This document shows positions 6,398-12,982 of a DNA stretch of 14,770 bases, in pieces. The notes beneath the pieces were generated by a model. The model was not told the origin of the DNA and ran no database searches. It was given only the letters and a program-made list of their open reading frames with translations. A program made the translations under genes and the position numbers. The stretch lies in contig JAGRJX010000222.1 of the NCBI GenBank assembly GCA_020442545.1, positions 1 to 14,770 of the forward strand. The letters are read 5' to 3'. Position 1 is the stretch's first letter. Each line of letters begins with the position of its first letter. The stretch comes from Lysobacterales bacterium (GTDB lineage Bacteria; Pseudomonadota; Gammaproteobacteria; Xanthomonadales; Xanthomonadaceae).

Positions 6398-7204
6398 TCA
6401 TCGCAGCGCCAGCGACACCCCGACGATCAGCAGGAACATCGCGAACACGCGGCTCAGTGCCACGCCACTCAGGGCATGCGCCAGACGCGTGCCCCAGGGC
6501 GCGGCCAGCATTGATGCGGCAGCAATGCTTGCCGCCGCCGGGAGATAGACGTAGCCGATCCCGCCGGAAGGCAGCGCACCCGAAGGGCCAAAGCACGCGT
6601 AGCTGACCGCGCTGGATGCGGCAATGGCCACACCGCAGGCGCTGGAGGTTCCCACCGCGCGCACTGGCGCCACCCCGAGGCGAAGCAGAAGCGGCACCGT
6701 GAGGCTGCCGCCACCGATGCCGACAATGGCCGACAGCGCGCCGATCAGGCCGCCTGCCAACATCAGCAGGGGTGAACGTGGCGCGTCCGGGCGGCCATCG
6801 TCTGCCGCCACGCGTCCCAGCAGCATCTGAAGAGCCGCGAGCACACAGTAGCCGGCCACCAGCCAGCGCAGGGTTTCGCCGGACAGTGCGGTTGCCGCCA
6901 GCGCGCCCAGCGCCGCGCCGAGCAGGAGCCCGGGTACCAGACGCCATACGCTCGGCCACAGCACGCTGCCGCGCCGATGGTGCGCGTGCGCCGAAGCCGC
7001 AGCGGTGAACAGGATGCTGGCCAGCGATGTGGCCAGCGCAGCATGCATGGCGTATTCGGCCGGCACGCCCGACAGCGGCAAAAGCCACAGCAGCACTGCC
7101 ACGATCACCAGCCCGCCACCGATGCCGAGCAGCCCCGCCAGCAGACCGGCGCAGGCGCCCAGCGTCAAGTACATCAACAGGTTGCCGGGCAGGTCGGCGC
7201 TCAT
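6398..7204 (-). CDS. TauE/SafE-family sulfite/organosulfonate exporter-like permease
   Basis: This 268-residue integral membrane protein has about eight hydrophobic segments arranged as two homologous halves. Each half opens with the family signature GIGGG (residues 27-31 in AGLLGIGGGLVIV, and 160-164 in AIVGIGGGSLTVP). TauE/SafE proteins are proposed to move sulfite, sulfoacetate or related anions across the inner membrane; the substrate here is unknown, and no sulfur-metabolism gene is next to it. The half-linker (about 131-143) is hydrophilic. The ATG complementary to 7202-7204 lacks a clear ribosome binding site. The gene is tail-to-tail with the kinase, with a 3-bp gap and no visible terminator, so overlapping transcript ends are likely. 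It is divergent from the lytic transglycosylase gene across a 78-bp spacer. Confidence 0.9.
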   Translation of the reverse strand: MSADLPGNLLMYLTLGACAGLLAGLLGIGGGLVIVAVLLWLLPLSGVPAEYAMHAALATSLASILFTAAASAHAHHRRGSVLWPSVWRLVPGLLLGAALGALAATALSGETLRWLVAGYCVLAALQMLLGRVAADDGRPDAPRSPLLMLAGGLIGALSAIVGIGGGSLTVPLLLRLGVAPVRAVGTSSACGVAIAASSAVSYACFGPSGALPSGGIGYVYLPAAASIAAASMLAAPWGTRLAHALSGVALSRVFAMFLLIVGVSLALR

Positions 7205-7270
7205 CTGAAGAGCGCGCTCGATGCATGGATTCTGGCGGTCGCAAGCGGTGGGAAGGTTGGCGGCATCGGC

Positions 7271-7276
7271 TACAAT
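7271..7276 (+). promoter_or_regulatory. Probable -10 element of slt, abutting the start codon
   Basis: TACAAT matches the sigma70 -10 consensus at five of six positions, in the context GGCTACAATTCCGG. No good -35 lies 16-18 bp upstream. Transcription would begin at about 7282-7284, which coincides with the candidate ATG at 7283-7285 and implies little or no leader. Confidence 0.45.
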
Positions 7277-7282
7277 TCCGGT

Positions 7283-9364
7283 ATGTCAAAGAGCGCCATG
7301 TCAGCACGCGCCGCTTTCCTGCGGCAAGCCACATCCCATCCCACGACCAGAACGCCCCGTCGCCAGCGCTGGCTGGCCGCCTTTCAGGCCGCTTCATGGT
7401 CCCTCGCGCTGATGGCACCGGTTGCGGCCGCGGGCGGCACGCCGGGACCGTCGAACCCTGCCGCGTTCGAGACCGCGCTCAAGCTGGTCGAAAGCGGTCC
7501 GCAGCCGGCGGCAGACGCCGCTCGCCGGGCGCTGGCATCGCACCCGCTGGCCGGCTATCTCGCGTACGCGGCGCTGCGTCGCCGACTGGCCAGCGCCACA
7601 CCGGCCGAGTTTCATGCCTTCCTGCAACAGTACGGCGATCTCCCCGTGGCGGCCGACCTGCGTCGTTCCTGGCTTTCGATCCAGGCAAAGCGCGGCAACT
7701 GGGCGCAGTTCCGGACCGACTACGCTGGTGACGAGGACCCGGCCATGCACTGCCATTCGCTGATGGCGCGTGCCCAGCTTGGCATCAATGACGGCCTGCT
7801 CAAGGCCATGGCCGGGGCCTGGCGCCACGGCCATTCCATGCCGGATGCCTGCGACCCGGTGTTTGCCACGTTGAAGGCGCAGGGTTGGCTCGATACCGAC
7901 CTGCGTCTGGAGCGCATCGGGCTGGCCGCCGAGGAAGGCAACACCGGCTTGATGCGGTTCCTGGCGCGTGCGCTACCGGGTAGCGTCGGCGGCAAGATCA
8001 AGGCCTACGCCGCCTATCTCGACAAGCCTGGCCCGGCCGCCGTGCAATGGCCGGCGCTGCCGATGGCGCGGGCCGTCGCCCAGCTGGGTCTGACGCGGCT
8101 GGCGCGCCGCGACCCGGGACATGCCGAAGCACTGTTGCCGCGTATCGCGCAGGCCATGAAGTTCAGTCGCCAGGAGCGTGGCCTGGTGTTGCGAGAGATC
8201 GCGCTTTGGAGCGCGGTTTCCTATCTGCCGGAAGCAGCACGCCGACTGGACGCGGTCCCCATCGAGAGCTGGAATGACCAGCTTCATGCCTGGGCAGTGC
8301 GCGAGGCCCTGAACCGGAACGATCTGGCCGGTGCCTTGAAGCGCATCAGAGCGATGCCGCCGACCCTTGGCGCCGAGACGCGCTGGCGCTACATGGCCGC
8401 GCACCTTCTGGACCGGCTTGGCCGCAAGGCGGAAGCCGATGCCGCACTGGCCGAGCTGGCCACGCGCCCTGACATCTACGGTTTTCTCGCCGCGGATCGC
8501 CTTGATCAGCCGTACACGATCTGCCCACTGCCCACACCCGATGATGCGGCGGATCGTGTGCGCGTGGCGGCTATCCCCGGCGTGCAGCGGGCCCTGCTGC
8601 TCTACGGCATCGACCGTCTGAGCTGGGCGCGGCGCGAGTGGGCGCAGGCACTGCGCGCGCTGCCGGACCAGGACCGGCGCGTGGCGGTGCGCATCGCCGA
8701 CGATGCCGGCTGGCATGACCGCGCCGTGTTCTACCTCAGCAATGGCGATGACCTGCGTTACTACGAGCTGCGTTTTCCGATGGCGCATGACGCGCACCTG
8801 CGCGCAGAAGCCGGTCGTCGCGGCCTCGATCCCGCCTGGGTGGCCGCGCTGATCCGCTCGGAGAGCGCCTGGATGCCGGATGCACGCTCCGCAGCCAACG
8901 CGCGTGGCCTGATGCAGCTGCTGCCGGTGGTCGGCCGTCGCGTCGCAAAGCAGTTGGGTGTGACCTGGAGCGGCTCGGATACCTTGTACCAGCCCGAAAC
9001 CAACATCGTGCTCGGCACCGAGCACCTCAAGAGCGAGCTGGACGCCTTCCAGCAGCAGCCGATGGTGGCGACGGCGGCGTACAACGCGGGACCGACGCCG
9101 GCCCTACGCTGGCGCAGCGAACGCCGGATCGACGATCCCGCGCTTTGGATCGAAACCATCCCGTACTACGAAACCCGCGACTACGTGGCCCGCGTGTTCG
9201 CGTTCAGCGTGATCTACGACTGGCGGCTGAATGGCGACGTGCTGCCGGTGACCGCACGTCTGCTCGGCAAGCCTGCGGCTCGCAAGGCGGTGATCTGCGC
9301 CGCCGCAGCCGGCGGCGATGCCACCGCCCTGACCGAATCGAACCCCCAAGGAGCAACGCCATGA
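7283..9364 (+). CDS. slt: Soluble lytic murein transglycosylase (Slt70-like)
   Basis: This 693-residue periplasmic enzyme cleaves the MurNAc-GlcNAc bond of peptidoglycan, forming 1,6-anhydro ends. An N-terminal export signal is visible (basic RRQRW, then hydrophobic to about residue 50, APVAAA). A long alpha-helical superhelix like that of Slt70 fills the middle. The C-terminal SLT domain holds catalytic E527 in IRSESAW, followed by SAANARGLMQLLP, the downstream ETNIVLGTEHL and AAYNAGP. The length is close to E. coli Slt. The start is uncertain: ATG 7283 directly follows a -10-like TACAAT and has no ribosome binding site; ATG 7298 has a weak AAAGAG before it. The frame is open back to 6977, but that part is antisense to the TauE/SafE gene. 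The stop overlaps the next start by ATGA, indicating translational coupling. Confidence 0.93.
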   Translation: MSKSAMSARAAFLRQATSHPTTRTPRRQRWLAAFQAASWSLALMAPVAAAGGTPGPSNPAAFETALKLVESGPQPAADAARRALASHPLAGYLAYAALRRRLASATPAEFHAFLQQYGDLPVAADLRRSWLSIQAKRGNWAQFRTDYAGDEDPAMHCHSLMARAQLGINDGLLKAMAGAWRHGHSMPDACDPVFATLKAQGWLDTDLRLERIGLAAEEGNTGLMRFLARALPGSVGGKIKAYAAYLDKPGPAAVQWPALPMARAVAQLGLTRLARRDPGHAEALLPRIAQAMKFSRQERGLVLREIALWSAVSYLPEAARRLDAVPIESWNDQLHAWAVREALNRNDLAGALKRIRAMPPTLGAETRWRYMAAHLLDRLGRKAEADAALAELATRPDIYGFLAADRLDQPYTICPLPTPDDAADRVRVAAIPGVQRALLLYGIDRLSWARREWAQALRALPDQDRRVAVRIADDAGWHDRAVFYLSNGDDLRYYELRFPMAHDAHLRAEAGRRGLDPAWVAALIRSESAWMPDARSAANARGLMQLLPVVGRRVAKQLGVTWSGSDTLYQPETNIVLGTEHLKSELDAFQQQPMVATAAYNAGPTPALRWRSERRIDDPALWIETIPYYETRDYVARVFAFSVIYDWRLNGDVLPVTARLLGKPAARKAVICAAAAGGDATALTESNPQGATP

Positions 9365-10299
9365 AGGCGCTCGACATCGTGGTGCTGGGCGCAAGCGGCT
9401 TTGTGGGGCAGCATCTGCTGCCGCGACTGCGCACCGATGGCCACCGCATCCTCGCGCTGAGCCGCTGTCTCGACCGTCACCACACCCTGCTGCGCACGCC
9501 GGGCGTTACCTGGCGTTCGCTGGACGTCTACGACCGCGACGCGTTGACCGCCGCGATGCGCGGTGCGGACGCGGTCATCAACCTGGTCGGCATCCTCAAC
9601 GAGAAAGGCCGCGATGGCCACGGTTTCGAGCGCGCCCACGTTGACCTGACTGCCAACGTGATCGCTGCCGCGAAGGCGGCCGGCGTTCCGCGCCTGCTGC
9701 AGATGAGCGCGCTCAATGCCGGCCGCGGCAAGAGTCACTACCTGCGTACCCGCGGCGAGGCGGAGGCACGGGTCAAGGCATCCGGGCTCGACTGGACGAT
9801 TTTCCAGCCCTCGGTGATTTTTGGTCCCGGCGATGGCCTCTTCAACCGCTTCGCCGGCCTGCTTCGTCCGCTACCCTGCCTCCCGCTGGCCTGCGCCGAC
9901 ACCAAGTTCGCACCGGTCTACGTTGGCGATGTCGTCGAGGCTTTCGCGCGTGCGTTGGCGCGCGCGGACAGCGTCGGTCAGAACTACGAACTGTACGGAC
10001 CGCGCGTGCTCAGTCTGCGCGACATCGTGAAGCAGACCGCGAAGTCGCTGCATCGTCGCCGTCTGGTGATATCGTTGCCGGACGCGCTGGCGCGACTGCA
10101 GGCATTCTGCTGTGACTTCGTGCCCGGCAAGCCATTCTCCGGCGACAACTACAAGAGCCTGCAGACTGATTCCGTCGGCGGCGTCGACGGCTTGTTCCGG
10201 CTCGGTATCACGCCGCGCGACCCGGTGGATTTTGTCGACGCCATCGTGGCGCGCTCATCGCGCCAGCGTCGACTGGACAGCGACCGCCGGCCACGATGA
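9361..10299 (+). CDS. NAD(P)-binding protein of the complex I NDUFA9-like family
   Basis: This 312-residue atypical short-chain dehydrogenase/epimerase has an N-terminal Rossmann motif GASGFVG (residues 10-16). ADAVINLVGIL (70-80) and FQPSVIFGPGDG (148-159) follow, as in NDUFA9-type and NmrA-like proteins. The position of the catalytic YxxxK is Y127-LRT-R131, with Arg instead of Lys, so a classical dehydrogenase reaction is doubtful; family members often serve structural or sensing roles. Eukaryotic relatives are accessory subunits of respiratory complex I, but bacterial ones stand alone and their role is unclear. The start is well supported by AAGGAG 7 nt upstream and a 4-bp overlap with slt. 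cca begins 13 bp after the stop, so slt, this gene and cca look like one operon. No membrane segment is evident. Confidence 0.87.
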   Translation: MKALDIVVLGASGFVGQHLLPRLRTDGHRILALSRCLDRHHTLLRTPGVTWRSLDVYDRDALTAAMRGADAVINLVGILNEKGRDGHGFERAHVDLTANVIAAAKAAGVPRLLQMSALNAGRGKSHYLRTRGEAEARVKASGLDWTIFQPSVIFGPGDGLFNRFAGLLRPLPCLPLACADTKFAPVYVGDVVEAFARALARADSVGQNYELYGPRVLSLRDIVKQTAKSLHRRRLVISLPDALARLQAFCCDFVPGKPFSGDNYKSLQTDSVGGVDGLFRLGITPRDPVDFVDAIVARSSRQRRLDSDRRPR

Positions 10300-10312
10300 C
10301 GGCGGCGTCCTC

Positions 10313-11539
10313 ATGAAGGTCTATCGAGTCGGCGGCTGCGTGCGCGACCGTCTGCTCGGTTGCTCATCCGGTGACATCGACCACGTTGTCGTCGGCGCCA
10401 CGCAGGACGAGATGGCGTCGCTCGGATTCAAGGCGATTGGCCGTGACTTCCCGGTTTTCCTGCATCCCGACAGCGGCGAGGAATACGCGCTGGCGCGCAG
10501 CGAGCGCAAGGCGGGTCGCGGCTATCGCGGTTTCGTGGTCGATGCCGATCCGTCGGTGACGCTGGAACAGGATCTGGCCCGTCGCGACTTCACCATCAAC
10601 GCCATGGCCGAGGACGGCGACGGCAACGTCATCGATCCCTACGGCGGTCAGCAGGACATCGAGCAGCGCTGGCTGCGGCACGTTTCCGACGCCTTTGCCG
10701 AGGACCCGGTGCGCATCCTTCGCGCGGCGCGCTTCCTGGCCCGCTTCGCGCCGCTGGGCTTCCGCCTGCATCCCGACACCGCCGAACTCATGCGGGGCAT
10801 GGTGGCTGATGGTGAAGTGGATCATCTGGTGCCGGAGCGCGTGTGGAAGGAGCTGTCGCGCGCGCTGACCGAAGCTGCGCCGCAGGCCTTCGTCCAGTGC
10901 CTGCGCGAAGTCGGCGCGCTGGTGCGGATACTGCCCGAGGTTGATGCGCTGTACGGCGTGCCGCAACGCGCCGAATTCCATCCCGAGGTCGATACCGGCA
11001 TCCACATCGAACTGGTGATGGCGCAGGCTGCAAGGCTCGCTCCCGGCAACGCCATGATCGGCTTCGGCGCACTCACGCACGATCTGGGCAAGGCGCTGAC
11101 GCCCGAAGCGGAGCTGCCGCGTCATGTCCTCCACGAACAGCGTGGCCTGAAGCCGCTGGATGCGCTGTGCCAGCGCCTGAAGGTGCCGACCGACTACCGC
11201 AAGCTGGCTCGCGCTGTGTGTCGCGAGCATCTCAACATCCATCGTATCGACGAACTCAAGCCATCCACACTGCACGACCTGATCGCCCGCTGCGATGGCT
11301 TGCGCAACCCGCAGCTGATCCGCGACATGGCCGTCGTTTGCGAGGCAGACAAGCGCGGTCGCAAGGGCCTTGCCGACAGCGACTACCCGCAGGGCACGAG
11401 GCTCGTTGCCGCTCTCGACGCGATGCTCGCCATCAACGCCCGCGACCTCGATTTCGGCGGCCGCCCGCTGTCCGAAATCGGCGGCGAAGCCATCGGTGCC
11501 GCGTTGCGCCGTGCGCGCATCGCGGCGTTGAGACGATAA
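10313..11539 (+). CDS. cca: CCA-adding tRNA nucleotidyltransferase, multifunctional
   Basis: The 408-residue enzyme adds or repairs the 3' CCA of tRNA using CTP and ATP without a nucleic acid template. It aligns by eye along its whole length with E. coli Cca. Motifs are RVGGCVRD (5-12), the metal-binding D21-I-D23 (GDIDHVVVG), the template region RRDFTINAMA (90-99), EDPVRILRAARF (130-141), and a C-terminal HD domain with FGALTHDLGK (251-260; HD at 256-257). The HD domain places it with the phosphohydrolase-containing gammaproteobacterial form. The ATG at 10313 matches the family N-terminus (MKVYRVGG). Its ribosome binding site is weak, but it starts 13 bp after the preceding stop, consistent with coupling. 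It is convergent with the gene at 11550, only 10 bp apart, with no terminator visible. Confidence 0.96.
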   Translation: MKVYRVGGCVRDRLLGCSSGDIDHVVVGATQDEMASLGFKAIGRDFPVFLHPDSGEEYALARSERKAGRGYRGFVVDADPSVTLEQDLARRDFTINAMAEDGDGNVIDPYGGQQDIEQRWLRHVSDAFAEDPVRILRAARFLARFAPLGFRLHPDTAELMRGMVADGEVDHLVPERVWKELSRALTEAAPQAFVQCLREVGALVRILPEVDALYGVPQRAEFHPEVDTGIHIELVMAQAARLAPGNAMIGFGALTHDLGKALTPEAELPRHVLHEQRGLKPLDALCQRLKVPTDYRKLARAVCREHLNIHRIDELKPSTLHDLIARCDGLRNPQLIRDMAVVCEADKRGRKGLADSDYPQGTRLVAALDAMLAINARDLDFGGRPLSEIGGEAIGAALRRARIAALRR

Positions 11540-11549
11540 TGCTAGATGG

Positions 11550-12035
11550 TCAGCGCAGTGCCTTGTAGTAGCCGCATTCGGCGAGCTGGATAGTTCGCAG
11601 CAACGGGAACTGCTCCGAAATCGCTGCGCGTGCCATGACCCCTTGCGACACGATCTTGTCGCGAATTTCCCGCATCAACTCATCTACCGACATGATTTCC
11701 CCACCAGCAATTTCATCGCGCCCCTTAGGATGGCTGACGAAAATCGCAATCTGACGCACGCGCGTACTGACGGGTACCCACGGGAACATCTCTTTGAGGA
11801 TGTACTTCTCGCCAGCGCCGAACTTCTTCTGATACCTGGTTTCGCGCGTTGTCCAGCTGTGTGCATCGATCGACGGCTCGTAGTGCAGCAGGGCGCCGGT
11901 TTGAGGATCGTAGCCGACGATGTCGAGCTCCATTTCCCAGCCGCCATGGCCAAGCTTTCCGACCTTGGTGTTGCGGCGGATCAAAAAGCCTTGCCACTCC
12001 AGGTATTCCGCGATCAATGATTCGAGATGGGACAA
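11550..12035 (-). CDS. Uncharacterised protein with a nuclease-like motif pattern
   Basis: The 161-residue protein matches no named family I can state with confidence, although similar hypothetical proteins exist as far as I recall. The start is TTG (complement of 12033-12035), chosen because AGGAG lies 7 nt upstream and no better start exists. An N-terminal helix (SHLESLIAEYLEWQGF) precedes a strand-rich core with GGWEMELDIVGYD (31-43) and HYEPSID (51-57). An acidic residue on one strand and a second on the next resembles the PD-(D/E)XK nuclease core (D38, E53), but the usual Lys is replaced (E-P-S), so activity is unproven. The rest (QIAIFVSHPKGRD; PLLRTIQLAECGYYKAL) looks folded and conserved-like. 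A hand count of 11581-11940 gives about 57% GC, against about 67% in a 60-nt sample of cca, suggesting transfer. No membrane segment is seen. Confidence 0.75.
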   Translation of the reverse strand: MSHLESLIAEYLEWQGFLIRRNTKVGKLGHGGWEMELDIVGYDPQTGALLHYEPSIDAHSWTTRETRYQKKFGAGEKYILKEMFPWVPVSTRVRQIAIFVSHPKGRDEIAGGEIMSVDELMREIRDKIVSQGVMARAAISEQFPLLRTIQLAECGYYKALR

Positions 12036-12249
12036 GTTTTCACTCCTGTGACGTGTATGGAGAGTATCTACAACCGATGCCGCCGGTTGCCCATCGCGAA
12101 CAGGGCTTCGGCGTTGATATCGCGGCTGAGGCTCCTGTCGCCTGCACGCGACCGTCGATGTGGCCAGTCAGCGCCCGCGCTTGTGTTGTGGTGTCCCGCA
12201 GTACTGCGCCCCGGCATTGGCTACGAAGACAGGTGGACCGGGAGCGGCG
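12036..12249. other. Spacer upstream of the TTG-start gene
   Basis: These 214 bp lie between two minus-strand genes and contain no supportable coding region; short plus-strand frames crossing them have no recognisable product. The promoter of the TTG-start gene should be here, but I found no convincing -35/-10 pair. A 12-bp perfect palindrome, CGCAGTACTGCG, occupies 12197-12208. Confidence 0.5.
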
Positions 12250-12870
12250 TCAGCTTGCGTCGAGCAGTTCCTGCAACTGGGCGAGAGCGGCGCGTTGCAT
12301 GGGCCGGCGGTCGATGCGATCCAGCGGCGACTGGCGCAGGCCATCCAGCGGGAACAGGCTCAACTCGAAGTGGATGCCGTCGGCCGTGAAGCTGACTGTC
12401 GGCACCTCGATTTCGGCGTCCGCATTGGCGCGATAGCGATGGCTGCCGCTGTCGAACGGGATGCCGTGTTCGCTCAGGAACCAGTCCAGCGCCTGCGGGT
12501 CATCGCTGAAGACGTGCAGATTGACGGCGGAATGCGCGTCGGCGCTGCCTTCCAGCACCGGGCCGACCAGCCGCGGCTCGAAGGACGCCAGCAGATGCAT
12601 GGCGTGCAGGGCGGCCTCGCGGCGTTCGGCCAGCGCCTGCGGCTGTTCGTCGCCCTGGAACAGTCGCTGGTGTTCGAGCAGGGCTTCCTGGATCTCGCGA
12701 TTCCGCGGCAGTGACGCATCTTCGAGTATGCCCAGGCGTTCGGCGGCCTTGCGCTTGGCCTGGGCAAAGTCGCGCTGTCCGGACTCGGCCATCCAGCGTG
12801 CGGCCTCCACCGCAAGCCGGCGGCGGCGTTCGCGGGTTCGTGTCTCGGCGTGCTGCTGTGCGTGGTGCAT
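12250..12870 (-). CDS. Conserved nucleotidyltransferase-like protein
   Basis: The 206-residue protein belongs to a conserved proteobacterial group often labelled nucleotidyltransferase, and sometimes mislabelled as a Mur ligase; this is from memory. The N-terminal third is highly charged and helical (TRERRRRLAVEAARWM; AQAKRKAAERLGI). The middle has GPVLEGSADAHSAVNLHVF (103-121), which resembles the GS-x-(D/S) strand-turn of the nucleotidyltransferase fold. The C-terminus holds GIHFELSLFPLDG and SPLDRIDRRPMQRA, which I take as the group's signature. Catalytic acidic residues are not unambiguous, so transfer activity is unproven. The ATG complementary to 12868-12870 is preceded by GGGAAG at short spacing. 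It lies 112 bp downstream of the PBP1A stop on the same strand. No signal peptide is present. Confidence 0.8.
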   Translation of the reverse strand: MHHAQQHAETRTRERRRRLAVEAARWMAESGQRDFAQAKRKAAERLGILEDASLPRNREIQEALLEHQRLFQGDEQPQALAERREAALHAMHLLASFEPRLVGPVLEGSADAHSAVNLHVFSDDPQALDWFLSEHGIPFDSGSHRYRANADAEIEVPTVSFTADGIHFELSLFPLDGLRQSPLDRIDRRPMQRAALAQLQELLDAS

Positions 12871-12937
12871 GGCGGCTTCCCTGTGACGGCGCGTGGCCGC
12901 GGCCGGCCGCGTCGGCCCGACCGTCCCTCAACTTGTA

Positions 12938-12960
12938 GCGCAATCGGCGCCGGATTGCGC
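12938..12960 (-). terminator. Possible terminator hairpin after the PBP1A gene
   Basis: An 8-bp perfect inverted repeat, GCGCAATC/GATTGCGC, surrounds GGCGCCG, 22 bp past the PBP1A stop. No T tract follows on the minus strand (TACAAGTTGAG), so termination would be weak. It may instead be a regulatory hairpin; TACAAG next to it resembles a poor -10 box for the following gene. Confidence 0.35.
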
Positions 12961-12982
12961 GCCCTGGGCAAGTCCTCGGTCG

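Noticed and set aside
6977..7282. N-terminal extension of slt
   Set aside because: The extension is antisense to the TauE/SafE gene, is rich in Gln/His/Arg and precedes an obvious export signal, so it is not part of the protein.
6330..7418. 362-residue open frame overlapping the TauE/SafE gene in another frame
   Set aside because: The translation is Arg/Gly-rich with no membrane segments, while the other frame gives a clean multi-pass permease with two GIGGG signatures.
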